Shown here: positions 24,236 to 39,613 of the stretch, in pieces
How the letters are laid out: each line of letters starts with the position of its first letter
Position numbering within the stretch: the first letter of the stretch is position 1
NCBI GenBank assembly: GCA_036873135.1
Contig: JAPTYO010000010.1
Span: 21,817,772-21,881,771, forward strand
Source of the DNA: Clarkia xantiana subsp. parviflora
Lineage: Eukaryota > Streptophyta > Magnoliopsida > Myrtales > Onagraceae
Reading direction: 5' to 3'
Length of the DNA stretch: 64,000 nt
Translations under genes and position numbers: made by a program
The notes under the pieces: generated by a model
Databases searched by the model: none
Told to the model about the DNA's origin: nothing
The model's input: the letters and a program-made list of their open reading frames with translations, nothing else

Positions 24236-24660
24236 GTTCAAATTAGGGTTTAGCAAGTTCAATTTCACTAAAATCTGTCCACTACGAGCTACGATTTTCA
24301 CTCCCCCACCTAATATTAATGTCTTCAATGGCTTCTAGTAGTTCGATGGCCACAACCAATCAAAGAAAATACGGTTGTGGACTGATTGTTGTAGTTAAAA
24401 CTTCGAGCACTTGGGAAAAAATTCAACTCTCAACATTTAAACACCTAAGGAACTGTGACCTACTTTATGAATTGACTGATACAAAATGGTTGGTGACTGA
24501 AATGAGAAGAAGACTGTGATGCACAGGGTTGATGTGATGCACACGCCCTTTCCTATTAAAGTCGGTCGTGCTCAGCAGCAGGAGAGCTTCGATGATTCTG
24601 TTACTACCCTTCTTAATAAGGGAAAGGATCACGTTGCAGATGTTGAAGATGAAGATAACA
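24236..24660 (+). pseudogene. GRF zinc-finger gene fragment, left copy
   Basis: The ATG at 24319 begins a protein with the start of a plant GRF-type zinc finger (MSSMASSSS..., then CGLIVVVKTSST), after which homology is lost. The segment 24236-24410 is repeated in inverted orientation at 26230-26405, with the same 5' leader. Downstream DNA to about 24690 has another short open stretch (acidic, KGKDHVADVEDEDNSD) that I do not recognise. The normal finger would continue with further Cys/His ligands, so this is a relic. Confidence 0.55.
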
Positions 24661-24854
24661 GTGATGTGGTTAAATACTGCTTGGGTGTTTAAGTGTTGAC
24701 AGTTGTGGAAACCTTGTTTTGTTATGCAGTTTGTTGGTCTTTGACATAGTTGTATAAGCAAATTGTGTTATGGTGATTATTATGTATGTATATTGTGATT
24801 AAGTATATTGTCTACCAGAACAGGGTACGTTGTGTACCAGAATAGGGTGTACCA

Positions 24855-25596
24855 CAGGGGGCGGACACAATATCATTGAATGGGGACAAAATGTTCCCAT
24901 TTATTTCTAATTTTGATTTTATATATATAAACTTAATAAAATACTAAAATAATCCACAATTTTATAATTAATTTAAGAAATTAACTAAATTATTTTTATT
25001 AAAACTAATTTTCTAAATTGCTAACTCATATTTGATCACTCAGACATATTGTTAGCTGTAGTTTTTTTTACAAATTTTTAGTTCAAGTTTCGCGTTGTGT
25101 ACAATTTGCCAATTTGAGATTTTTTTGGACAATTTTCTAAATCAAACTTCACTTTATGGTGAAATTGCTAGCTCAAAATTCGCTTTGTGAATAATTTGGT
25201 ATATAGCAAATTGTCTACAAAGTAAACACGAGCTAGCAATTACCTACATAAGGAAACATGAGCTGGTAAATTGTAAAAAAAAGTAAAATTTGAGTTAGAA
25301 ATTTGTAAAAAATCAACTAAAAATTTGGACATGAAGTGTAACCTAAGTTAGCAAATTTAAAATAAAAAAAATAAATAAAAAACTTTCTAGCAATTTGTCA
25401 TAATACTGAAATGCAAGCAAACAATTTGGTAATTAAGCATTTGTTATTGCCAAAAGGTGTAATGCATTATAATTTAATATATAGTATGAATTTATGAAAT
25501 TTTCTATCATTATTTTGTTGAAAATAATTTTGTTTACGATGCAATTTTTTAAATAAAAAAATGTCCCCCATTGTTAAATTCATGCTTCCGCCACTG
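24855..25596. mobile_element. Non-autonomous hAT element
   Basis: A 742-bp element with ends CAGGGGGCGGA and TCCGCCACTG, typical of hAT termini (CAGTGGCGGA). It is flanked by the 8-bp direct repeats GTGTACCA (24847-24854) and ATGTACCA (25597-25604), differing at one base. The sub-terminal ATTGAATGGGGAC / GTCCCCCATTGTTAAAT stretches are also inverted. The interior is AT-rich without a transposase. It sits inside the GRF zinc-finger relics. Confidence 0.8.
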
Positions 25597-25849
25597 ATGT
25601 ACCATATTAGAACGGTTAAACATAATACGGTAACTGATTTGAAACATCTATACATACTCAGGTACCAATATGCAACAACTAAAACATACCATATATTAAA
25701 TTTGAACGTCAAAGTAATGTCAGACACCACATTGAAACAGTTACAATATAACATAACAACTACAATTCTAAAACAACAACACCAAAAGAGATACCACTTT
25801 ACAACATTGTACACAAACACTCCTAGAAACCAAATACAGAAATCAACAA

Positions 25850-26400
25850 CCCGAGTAATATATGACAACAAGAATTTTATAAATCTTCACTTTCTGTTGA
25901 TATATCTTTACATTTTGCTGATAAAGCTTCTCCATTTCACGAAAGAACATCTCCTTTTCTTGATGAATCTTTTATTTTTGTGAAAAATCTTTTAATTTTG
26001 ATGATATTTTCTCAAGTTTTTCATATGCATCAGTTATCATCTTCTTTACCTTGGAAGAAATTCGCTTAGCATGAGGACAAACATTTACATTGTATCATTC
26101 GAAATACAGACAACTGGCTTCTTTTGTAATCGGCTAATGCAAAGACTATAAATCAACAATTGGGGGTAAAATGAACAAAAAAATTTCTAATCTACAACAG
26201 ACAAACACTTTCATTCGATAGGGCACGTGCCCGAGGTTTTAACCACAACAATCAGTCCACAACCGCATTTTCTTTGATTGGGTGTGGTCGTCGAGCTACT
26301 AGAAGCCATTGAAGACATCAATTTGAGGTGGGGGAGCAAAAGTCGCATATCGTGGACATATTTCAGTGAAATTGAACTTGCTAAACCCTAATTGGAATGA
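25850..26400 (-). pseudogene. GRF zinc-finger membrane protein relic, right copy
   Basis: Reading leftwards, an ATG at 26318 opens MSSMASSSS and a CGCGLIVVVKTSGT segment, the first half of a GRF zinc finger, then loses the frame. Further left (about 26110-25870) is a decayed coiled-coil region (VKKMITDAYEKLEKISSKL, then a stop, then EMEKLYQQ) and a hydrophobic segment. This order, finger then coiled coil then membrane segment, is usual for small plant GRF proteins. Stops and missing ligands make it non-functional. The leader matches the left copy in inverted orientation. Confidence 0.6.
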
Positions 26401-26410
26401 GGAATAAGAA

Positions 26411-27532
26411 ATGACGGCTACAGTCGAAAATCCACATTCAAGCCATGGAAGAAAGGTCCCGCCCGAGGCAAAGGCGGCCCTCAAAACTCCTCCTCCTCCT
26501 GGGGAAAGTGGGTGGCTGAGATCAGAGAGCCCAAGAATTAGTAATTTTAAAATATTTACCTTGCACCAACGGTCGTTCACTGAGACAATGCATGAGATTT
26601 TACCTTCCCCCAAACATGACAGCATTTAAACCAAGCTCTCCCTCCCTACTACATATCCCGCACCCTTCACCACCAAACCAATTTCAACGCATTCCTTCTT
26701 TTCACTTAACTCAACTCACTTTACTTCAAGTAATGGACGGCTACAGTCGAAAATCCACATTCAAGCCATGGAAGAAAGGTCCCGCCCGAGGCAAAGGCGG
26801 CCCTCAAAACTCCTCCTCCTCCTGGGGAAAGTGGGTGGCTGAGATCAGAGAGCCCAAGAATTAGTAATTTTAAAATATTTACCTTGCACCAACGGTCGTT
26901 CACTGAGACAATGCATGAGATTTTACCTTCCCCCAAACATGACAGCATTTAAACCAAGCTCTCCCTCCCTACTACATATCCCGCACCCTTCACCACCAAA
27001 CCAATTTCAACGCATTCCTTCTTTTCACTTAACTCAACTCACTTTACTTCAAGTAATGGACGGCTACAGTCGAAAATCCACATTCAAGCCATGGAAGAAA
27101 GGTCCCGCCCGAGGCAAAGGCGGCCCTCAAAACTCCTCCTCCTCCTGGGGAAAGTGGGTGGCTGAGATCAGAGAGCCCAAGAATTAGTAATTTTAAAATA
27201 TTTACCTTGCACCAACGGTCGTTTACTCTTCTTATCTAGCTAGCTAGCTCACTGAGACAATGCATGAGATTTTACCTTCCCCCAAACATGACAGCATTTA
27301 AACCAAGCTCTCCCTCCCTACTACATATCCCGCACCCTTCACCACCAAACCAATTTCAACGCATTCCTTCTTTTCACTTAACTCAACTCACTTTACTTCA
27401 AGTAATGGACGGCTACAGTCGAAAATCCACATTCAAGCCATGGAAGAAAGGTCCCGCCCGAGGCAAAGGCGGCCCTCAAAACTCCTCCTCCTCCTGGGGA
27501 AAGTGGGTGGCTGAGATCAGAGAGCCCAAGAA
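26411..27532 (+). repeat. Tandem repeats of the DREB2F-like 5' end
   Basis: A partial copy (26411-26537) is followed by units at 26538-26860 (323 bp), 26861-27183 (323 bp) and 27184-27532 (349 bp), and the last runs on into the rest of the gene. Each unit contains the same upstream region, 5' leader, ATG and first 41 codons, and ends at CCCAAGAA; the unit boundary then creates a stop (EPKN, stop). The first two full units look identical by eye. The last has 26 extra bases (from TACTCTTCTTATC to TAGCTAGCTAGCT, about 27223-27248), which the shorter units seem to have lost. Predicted ATGs are at 26733, 27056 and 27405. Confidence 0.92.
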
Positions 27533-28178
27533 ACGTACCAGACTCTGGCTCCGTTCCTTTGCCACTCCTGAAGAAGAAGCAGCCATGGCTTACGATGAAG
27601 CTGCCACGAAGCTCTACGATGCTTATCTCAACCTACCCCACCTTCAAGCCACATCTGCCAAATCATCACACAGTTAGTTCAAACGATTCCCTTCCAAGAC
27701 ATTCATCTCCATGTTTCCTTCATGTGGGCTCCTCAACCTTAATGCTCAGCCGAGCATCCATGTCGTCCACCAGAGGCTCCAGGAACTGCAGCACAAGAGT
27801 AAAAGTCTTGTTGAGATGGAAAAAGTTGATATTGATCCTCCTAAGGTGGTGGAAGAAGACGAAGAAGAACAAGCAAAAGAGAAGCCGCAGATTGATCTCA
27901 ATGAGTTTCTGGAACAGCTAGGGATCTTTATGGGAGACGATCATCGACATTCAGTAGTAGTGGCTGCAGAGGAAGAAGGGAGTAGTAGTAGTGCATTTTC
28001 TGAACCTGGGTTCTTCAAGGACTGTGGTGAGATCACAGCTGCCTTTGAAGACAAGAACTTCAATTGGGATGAGTTGATTGAGTTCGAAGACCACCCTGAA
28101 AATAATGGAAGCAGCAGCTGCCAGATATATGATTTCAGTGAAGGCCTCACTTTGCCTTCTACTATCTGGAATTTCTAA
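27405..28178 (+). pseudogene. DREB2F-like AP2/ERF transcription factor, disrupted
   Basis: The product begins [20 protein letters not shown], as in DREB subgroup A-2 proteins, and continues with most of an AP2 domain: [43 protein letters not shown]. Three defects are visible. The first AP2 strand, YRGVRQRT in the family, is missing and replaced by SSSS, removing the main DNA-contact arginines. The Gly-x after KLY is missing. A TAG at 27675-27677 stops the frame where relatives read on, after which the same frame continues with FKRFPSKTFISMFPSCGLL and an acidic C-terminus ending STIWNF at 28178. Relatives (DREB2F, At3g57600 as I recall) act in stress-responsive transcription. A short truncated protein could be made, but a working factor is unlikely. 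Confidence 0.82.
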
Positions 28179-28334
28179 TTCACTGCACTTTATAGTAAGT
28201 AACTCACGCAATAACAAGGCACATGCACATGTCAAGTACCACGTTACCAGAATCTCACTTGGATGTTATATAAAGACAGATGAATCATAATAATAGTAAT
28301 AATACTAAATAAATTAAGAAGAAAGACACCATAC

Positions 28335-31300
28335 TTGTGCAGCATAAGGGGTAATAATTCCAATCTCAGAAGCCCGAACACCAGAGGTAACAAGTCTTTT
28401 AGCATGGGCGACAGCAACCTCAGCTTCACCTTCATTCATCCTGCTTTCTTCTTCATCCTTCTTTTCTTCCATGTCACACCTACAGATCAGTATTTTAAAA
28501 CATAGAGTTTCAAAATTAGAAGTCAACCAAAGTGCATATATTTCTTGAAGCATTTCATTTCATATTATATATCTTAGCATTCAATTAAACATTTTAATTG
28601 AATGATTGGCACCTCTGCTGCTCAACTGGGACACCAAGTGCCAAGACAGTACATGTAAGATGCTTTACATACCCAGCAGTGTCTACAAGTAGAAGGGTTG
28701 GTTCCGTTGAATTTGATTTCTCCACACCATCTAGATGAAAGAGCATATGCCCAGCAACACTTGAATGGGCTTCAATCTGAATGAAATTATGAATGATGCA
28801 CCCAGGTTTATTTGTGTGTGTGTGTATATATTTCTGAAGGATCAACGAAACAACATAGCTTGGGTACCTTGCTATTGTACAGCTCCTTGGACGACCAGCT
28901 CATAATAAGCTCATGCATGCGATATTGAACAGTAAGCATAACCGTGGTTTCCTTAACCGTATAAGTCTGCTAGCCGTTCAAACAGGGTTCTTCCCAAACC
29001 CTTCTTCTCAGCCTCAACGCTTTGAATGGTTGGAGGAAGCTGAAGATGATCTCCGGCAAGAATACATTTTGAACCCTGAAGAGATAAAGTTCCCATTAAT
29101 TATGGTGCTAGAAGCTAGAGATTATTGATGTGCCATGCTGTCGTGAGATAAAAACTAAAACCACGATTATGCTCTCTATAAACTGCAGATTGGATTTTTC
29201 CAGACAATCAGAAAATGTAGTTTCTTCAAATTCAAGACAGATTATGAATTTCATCCGTGCATCCACAGAAAAAACACGTGAGAACTTTCCTCACCAAAAG
29301 ATTTACCCCATATTAGTATATTACCTTCAGTAAGGCTATCCAGCAAGCTATCTCAAGTGCTTGAGCAGCTTCGTCAATGATCACCAAGTCAAATGAAGTG
29401 TTGTCCAATTTACGAGAAGATGCGCCAGTTAATGTTGCCAAAACCACGTCTGAACTCTTTAAGACGTCTTTCACAGCTAGCTGCTGTCTTTTTCGTTCTT
29501 CTTTGGAAAGAGCCCTGAGTTCCCTCTGAATATCTCTCCTTGTACTTTTGTCTTTCGCTTTAAGAAGCTTTCCATTTAATGTCTGAAGAAATATATTGGA
29601 CTGTGATTTTCATATACTTTACTCTACCTAGAGATAAATAAAACAAGGTAGACAGAAAACAGTACCTTCATCTCTTTCCGAATATCATTTGCAAGTCCAC
29701 TGATATCAGCTCGAAGAACCTGAAGTCACGTCAAGAAAGAAAAAAATTAGGCAAAATGATGCATTTCCCAGACAGCCAAATATATTGGACAACCTAGGTA
29801 TAGATGAAAAAAAAAGAGCCTATTAGTAAACAAAGAGAATAAACCCTCCTGCTCCTTAAGAAACAAATGTTACCTGTTACTAGAAAGAGTAAGATGTAAA
29901 TAAAAACTAACACATCGCATAAAGCTCCTATGGAATTTAAACCTAGGTTGAGTGGTCAACCAACAAGCTTTGTTTGTGAAAACAAAAAAAAATGATGATA
30001 AAGAATCCAAAAAAACTGAAAGCCCTCACAATGGCGAGATCTATAAATATTGTTACCTTTATGAATATTTATAATCCTTATGGCATTCAGTTTCTTGCGC
30101 AACTTCTTGTGCGGGGATTACTTTTTATCATTTCCAATGAAAAAACATACATCTTGGCGTGCTGTGTAGAAATCTTGATAAATGTTAATACGAATCTAAT
30201 TCCACAGCCTTAACTTCTTTCTATGTTTAAAGATTAAGCAGTTACACCTGTGCATCTAATGCACTGTCCAGAACTTGAGGCAGGAGGCGTGCAGGATGTC
30301 CCAATCGTACCAGCTTTACCCTAGTGATGAGAAGTTAAAGAAATTCAAGGTGGGATGGAGAAAAATATCAAGTACAAAATCAATCTACCTTGAATATGCG
30401 GATTTACCCATAAAGACACATGTTTAAGCTACTTCAGATATATAAGATGGATTTTACTCACAACTAACTGCACAAATAAGTAAGCAAATCTCAGAATATA
30501 CCTGTGAGAAGCAAGTCGCTCAACTATGTTATCTACTGCTATGTTAGAAGCAGCACACGCAAGAACCTTCGATCCACGCTTTACTTCTTGTAGAATAATT
30601 TCGACCACGGTTGTGGTTTTTCCAGTTCCAGGGGGGCCATGAAGCAGATATACATCTTTAGATGACAATGCCTTTGATACAGCATCTTTCTTGAAAAGTA
30701 GGCAATGCATCATATTTAGTTAATCCACTAAAGCGTGAAGAAACATACAGGTGGAACAAGCAAAACCTAATATGTACCACATTGAATACATGATTAAAAT
30801 GGTTTGGACATTCATTATATCAAGTTAACAGTTTAAGGGATTGATCCAACTATTTCAATGAATATATGATACAGGCTACTAAGTGAATATACATTACAAA
30901 TAAACCTAGCTTGTGGCTATAATAGAAGGAAATTAACTGAATCATCAATAACAAGTTACACAACCCAACTATTTGACTTCTTACTCAAAAGACATGCATC
31001 TAATCTTACACTAATACCACATTTGCATACATCAAATGTCTTCAATGGCTCAACGTGAAATTGTGCTTTCTATGAGAGAATGAACCTGAGAATGATCAAG
31101 GTTGCGATCGAATGAGCTGAATGTAGCACTCTTTTTTAAGACAGCAGGGGACCTTTCTCCAAATAAAACAGGAACTAGATCAGATGCAGGCCCCTTCTGT
31201 ATGCCTTTACTCAATTGTATCAAGGCATCCTTCATCCTACGATGCGTAACCTGCATTAATAAGAACAACCCAGCTTTAAGGTTAGCCTAACTGATAAAAA

Positions 31301-32886
31301 AATTATCAACTAATTATAGAGAAAACAGTGCTTGAGCCATAATACTTGGGTTGTTGAAGCCTGTTTCCATCAGTCAGTATTATGAAGTGTTTATTACATA
31401 GGGTAGCCTCATTCACTATATAGCTGTTCATTTTTATATTATGTTTCCTCGTTATCAACTTCTAACAGTTATGAAAAGGCTAGATAAATGATTCTACAAC
31501 ATAGACAAAAAAAACGTGTTGTCAGTAAATAGAGTACCAATAATTTCATGTAAATAGACATACCTCATTTGCCACCTTCTCCAGTCGCAGTGGACCATTT
31601 AGGCCCTCCTCTGGGATATCATCAAAAGCTACTGTTATAGATGAGTCCTGTAAAAGGACGAGTCTTCCATATGTCGACTCCCCAGATAGAAAGCCAAAAA
31701 GACATCATATGATATTATAACCATAAACTACCTTCAGTCGGTAGACTACACCTTGCCCCAGAGAAGGAGACCCTAAATCGGCCTTGTTGGGTTTCAGGAC
31801 AACCACATCATGGGTACCAAACTGCCATCAAGATTAAACTTAACAAGTAAAAGTACAGAAAAAAAAAAACAAAAAAAAAACAAAAAAAAAACAAAAAAGA
31901 TGACCAACTTGTTCAAACAAATGAGAAAACCAACATCACATCAAACAGAGAGAATCTACAGACTATAAGTTCACAACAGTTACATTAACTAATATTCTAA
32001 GTACATTGTTTAACTTTCAAAGTTCAAAAGCTAGTCTAGCTGAATTTACTTAAAATGAGAAAGCCAGCCCATTTCAGATTGAAAACAACACTGAAAAATT
32101 CTTATCCGAACATACTCATTAGGAGATGTCAAATCATTCCGAAGTTGCGAACTCCGGAGGACTCGTTCGATATCATGAACTTGAAGAACAAGACCTACTA
32201 ACAAGACCATCCTTCAACTGAATGACTACATCGGAACCAAGATTTTTTAGTAAGTAGCTAATTCAATACATGAGAAGCTACCTTGTGCGGAGGAAGCACA
32301 TCTGCTTTTGACGACTGGAATTCAAGAAGAGCCTTACCCATAAGTCCTGTCTGATGTGAGTGAATCATCAATTACAAAACTTCATAATCCATAAACAATT
32401 CTATCCTACATAGCTCAAATTCATAAGACCATAGATGATCAACCACGCAACCAACTGTAACTCGTTCTTAGCTCCATTTCAAAAAAACGTTCAACGTCCA
32501 ATAGTTCAACATATACGAAACAAAGAAAGATGCAAAGTACCTACCTGAGCATCAACGCATTTTAAATTGAGAATTGTGGATCCTCTCTTCTGAGCAGCAT
32601 CTAAATTTCTGGAAGCGCCTGAACTGATCGAGGCCAATATCTCAGCATCCTGAAGAGTCAAAATCAAACAGTATGATAAGCATTCGCGTTTAATATAGAC
32701 GTTCACAATGAACAGATAGTGCCGAGCAATCTAAGCAAATGTGCCAACAGATAGCGTGCCAACGACGAGAACGGGGAAAGAAGAAGAGAGCGGAAACCTT
32801 CTCCAAATCAATCAAAGGAGCCATGGTACAAACGAACTGGTCCAGAGATATAGAAGCAGCTTTTTCTTGCTCTTGCTGTCCTCCAT
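28335..32886 (-). pseudogene. SMUBP-2/IGHMBP2-like SF1 helicase, truncated and frameshifted
   Basis: Exons read leftwards at 32824-32798, 32649-32545, 32350-32282, 31821-31732, 31647-31564, 31250-31086, 30689-30502, 30320-30248, 29719-29666, 29582-29325, 29075-28868, 28776-28673 and 28479-28335. They encode a UPF1-like superfamily 1 helicase with Walker [10 protein letters not shown] and motif II DEAAQA. Three breaks are seen. The expected start (ATG at 32886) is out of frame with KAASISLDQFVCTMAPL, apparently by one base in an A run; only the internal ATG at 32824 is in frame. Exon 29075-28868 is 208 nt, one too many, with a TAA right after ADLYG. The gene stops after ITPYAAQ, so helicase motifs V and VI and the C-terminus are absent; the DREB2F-like locus begins 157 bp further on. 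Relatives are full-length at about 630-650 residues. Confidence 0.85.
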
Positions 32887-33122
32887 GCTTACCGCTGCTA
32901 GTAAACTCGCTGCTGCGAGTTCCAAGACCAGAGAGGAGAAGAAGAAACCAAACGTAAATGAAAGAGACGACTCTCTAAAGTCAAAATGAAATTGCTAGTA
33001 AATAATAAAGAACGAAATGATCAATAAATATATAATTTTGTACAAATATAAATCGACAAATATATATTAGTGCATAACTCGGGCCAAGTAAAGGTTAATG
33101 ATCAACTCGGCCCAACTAACTA

Positions 33123-33480
33123 GGTGCATTCCCGCGCATCGCGCGAAATTATTTACCAAATATGTATAATTAACAAACTAATATCCGATGAAATTTATAC
33201 TAACTATTTGTAATATGTATTTTTAAATAAAATATTAGTTTAAAATTTGAAAAAAGTAAACGAAAAACTGAAAATTTTGAACCATAAAATACAATTGCGC
33301 AAGTTCACAAATAAATTTTAGATGCCCGTACCGCATGTTACCTTTGGTCGTCGGATCCGTGTCAAGCGTCTGTTCTTCAACAGATATGGCTTCGATGACC
33401 ACCGGAGATAGAGATGGCTCTGCGCTGAGCTTGTCAGCCGCCCGTATCGCCTGGTATCTTCGTTCGCCGGCTCTGTGTCA
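33123..33480. other. Spacer with a GC-richer patch
   Basis: A CCCGCGCATCGCGCG motif at 33130-33146 resembles termini of short plant repeats. The patch 33330-33490 is GC-richer and contains a repeated GTGTCAA(A/G)CGTCTGTT word (about 33360 and 33475). No gene is recognised. Confidence 0.35.
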
Positions 33481-33489
33481 AACGTCTGT

Positions 33490-33722
33490 TAAAAATCAGA
33501 GAAATTTTAATTTCGATTAATTACATGCATTGAATCTTGAACGGTCCGAAATTTTAATTGCATACATCGAATCTTGAACGATTTGAAATCAGATAAATTT
33601 TAATTGCGATTAATTGCATACATTGAATCTTGAACAGTCCGAAATTTTTATTGCGGTTAATTGTATACATTGAATCTTGAATGGTTCAAAATCAGCGAAA
33701 TTTTAATTGAGATTAATTGCAA
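33490..33722. repeat. Short tandem repeats, TTGAATCTTGAACGG-type
   Basis: Four diverged copies of a unit of about 55-65 bp. Each has (A/T)TTAATTGCGATTAATTGCA, then TACATTGAATCTTGAACGG, then CGAAATT. Unit length varies by deletion. Confidence 0.75.
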
Positions 33723-33986
33723 AAAAACCATCAGCTCCCTAGTGCAATAAATGCTATAGAGTTAATGACTACAAAACTCTTAGCTCAATTGTCATAAATG
33801 CATCGATTAACGTAAAAAACAAAATCATTAGCTCCACATTCACTCTGTTATTATATTTTTTTTTTTCAGAATTTATAATATATATAGATTATCTACTCGA
33901 CTCAAGCCTCAAGTAAAAGCAAGGCTAGAGCCGGGTGTCAATAACTTCCATGCACCGGGTAGACGATCGCATCCCTCTAAATTAGG

Positions 33987-34583
33987 TAAACGATCGTTTT
34001 AGGTCCGTTTTTATAGGAATTATTAAATACAAAATAGATAGCTGATTTTTTTTTTTTTACAAAATAGCTGACTGAGCTTTTCTAAAAGTGGTAATTAGCT
34101 AGTTATGTTAATTTTTAGTTAAAAATTAAAAGAATTCCTAACATGAGAAACATGTGATGACACATATAACCAAATAAATTCATACGTCGTACATCCTTAT
34201 TGTAGAAGGCCGGTAGAGAAATGCTCATTCAAGAATTTCGTAAGATGAATCCGCCTTTAGGAAGCGAATTGATTCATAGAAAATAATGTTGAAGTGCTTC
34301 GGAAGAAAAAAAAAAAAGTGACATTCAGCCAAAAGAAATAAGGGGTGGGTATATTTTGGTTATAAAAATATGTTGCGACAAATATCAGTCGGTCAACTGC
34401 TCTTCACGTGAGGAATTTCATTAGTTTATAACGGAAAAAATAATTAAGCTATCTAATTGCTACTTCAAGAAAAGTCTGACTAACCATTTACTCTAAAAAT
34501 AAGTTTAGCTAGCTATTTGCACTTTTAAAAAAAAACTCCACCTATCTATTTAGTATTTAAGTCAAGTATAAACGATCGTATAC
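33987..34583. repeat. Imperfect inverted repeat, MITE-like
   Basis: TAAACGATCGTTT at 33987 and AAATACAAAATAGATAG nearby are answered at 34540-34583 by CTATCTATTTAGTATTT and AAACGATCGTATA in inverted orientation. TTTCTAAAAGTGGTAATTAG pairs with CTAGCTATTTGCACTTTTAA further in. Coding capacity is absent. The ends are approximate. Confidence 0.5.
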
Positions 34584-35060
34584 GTTCTCATTTATGTCAA
34601 ATAACAAGCACACGTGGGATAATGACGCGTTAAATTTATACTCATGTTGTTCTTGTTTATCACTAGAATAAAAGAAAAAAACCGCTAAAATCGCCACAAT
34701 AATACATTATTATAGCATACAACCATCTCCGATATTGGACGTTAACCAATACCTCCGGAGCAGTTACGATTTTTTAGTATATTGTAATAGTTTTGTTTTT
34801 TTTTCCCGATAAAATCGGCACGCTTAACATTAAAAAAAACTATCTCGAATTGGGTTATTACAAAATATAGTCGAATATCAAGAGTAGAATCTTTACCCTA
34901 GTTAAAACAATAGCTACAAATACATGATCAGCTTCAATGGCGATCCGATTTCCAAAGCAGTTTCGAAGAACTACAAACGAAAAAGGGAGCAAAGGAAGGG
35001 GAACGATCGGCCGATCGATACCGTATCTTATGGAAAGAGAACTCATTTTTCTGGGGATTA
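34584..35060. other. AT-rich spacer at the 3' end of ADSS
   Basis: This stretch contains the presumed 3' UTR of adenylosuccinate synthetase (minus strand). Nothing else was identified. Confidence 0.4.
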
Positions 35061-38291
<3,231 letters not shown>

Positions 38292-38347
38292 GGCGACCTG
38301 TGAAGGGTAGGAAGGAGAGCGAAAAGGGCAGAATTGAGGGTTTCAGA

Positions 38348-38357
38348 GGTATATAAA
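38348..38357 (-). promoter_or_regulatory. TATA-like box of ADSS
   Basis: On the minus strand CCTTTATATACC lies about 60 bp before the start codon at 38291, in a usual core-promoter position for a short 5' UTR. Confidence 0.45.
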
Positions 38358-38599
38358 GGACAGTCACTGTCGGGCCGGACCAACAACTTCTGGCGAACGC
38401 GGGTCTTTGGGACTAACTGAAAAGTGCAAACTAACAGTTGGGATTTTTTTTTTGTGCCCAGAAAAAAATGTCGGGGGTGTGTTTATTACTTTATTTTGTT
38501 GAGTTAGTTTGAAAAAAAAAAAAAATTTGTTGGGTTAATAATTTGGTACACGGACTATAATTCAATTATAAATTTTTATCTGAAATTTACTTTTTTTTT

Positions 38600-39530
38600 T
38601 TTTTTTTTTAATAAATTAATTATATGAACTTTCAATTTTGAGAAAATTGCTACATCAATTATAATTTCCGTAAAATTTGGCAAAAAAAATAAGCATGCTC
38701 TGTTTACGTGGGGTCCTTCATGTGTACTTATATGAATTTGAACATAAATTGGAAGGATTGTATTGAAATACCTTAAATTAGACATTTGTCTAATTACAAC
38801 GGTGTCTTTCAATTGAACGTCAAACTGAAGTTGGTTCACTACAATCCTTTAATTTATGTATAATTCATCTTATGTACACATCAAAAGACTACACATGCCG
38901 AAACATGCTCATTTTCTATCTAATTTGACGGAAATTGAAATACAAATAGCAACTTGCTAAAAAAAAATAGAAGTTCAAGTCTTTTATGTGTAGCTTATAT
39001 GAATTTGAACATTAAGTGGAAGAATCGCAATAAAATACCTTAAATTAGACATATCTCTAATTTCAACGGTGCCTTTCAATTGAGCGTCCAATTGAAGGTA
39101 TTTCAGTACAATTCTTCTAATTTAGTTTGAATTCATCTTATGTACATATTAAAATACCACACGTGCCGAAACATGCTCATTTTCCAATTTGACGGAAATT
39201 GTAACAAAAGTAGCAATTTGCTCATAAATTAGAAGTTCAGGTCTTTCATGTGTACCTTATATGAATTTGAACATAAATTGGAAGGATTGCAGTGAAATAC
39301 ATTCAATTGGACATACATCTAATTCCAACGACGCATTTCAATTGAGTGTCCAATTGAACGTTTTTCGATTAAAAGACCACATGTACCAAAACATGCTCGT
39401 TTTATATCAAATTTGACGTAAAATGTGACAGAAATAACAATTTGCTCAAAAATTAAAAATTCAGATAGATAATTTTAAAATTTTAAAGTTTAAATAACAA
39501 TTTGAAATTGAGTTAAAGTTTAGTAGCAAT
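38600..39530. repeat. Three direct repeats of about 265 bp
   Basis: The words TATGAATTTGAACAT(A/T)AA, GACATNNNTCTAATT, ACGGTG and TTTCAATTGA(G/A)CGTC recur in the same order three times, with TATGAATTTG starting at 38731, 38998 and 39260. Each copy also contains an ACATGCTC(A/G)TTTT and an AATTTGACG(G/T)AAA word. The repeats end just before the copia nest. No protein is encoded. Confidence 0.8.
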
Positions 39531-39613
39531 TTAGTTATTAGCCTTCTTTTGTTACTAAAGTGAAAGCCTAATTCTTGTTGGGTCCATTAGAATGACCCGT
39601 AGAATGCTATTCC

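Noticed and set aside
26733..27187. Two extra small genes from the repeated DREB2F-like 5' ends
   Set aside because: They stop after 43 codons at an artificial junction (EPKN, stop) and contain only the start of an AP2 domain, so they are duplicated fragments.
38600..39530. CRISPR-like array of spaced repeats
   Set aside because: This is nuclear plant DNA, units are 265 bp and diverged, and there are no short identical repeats with unique spacers.
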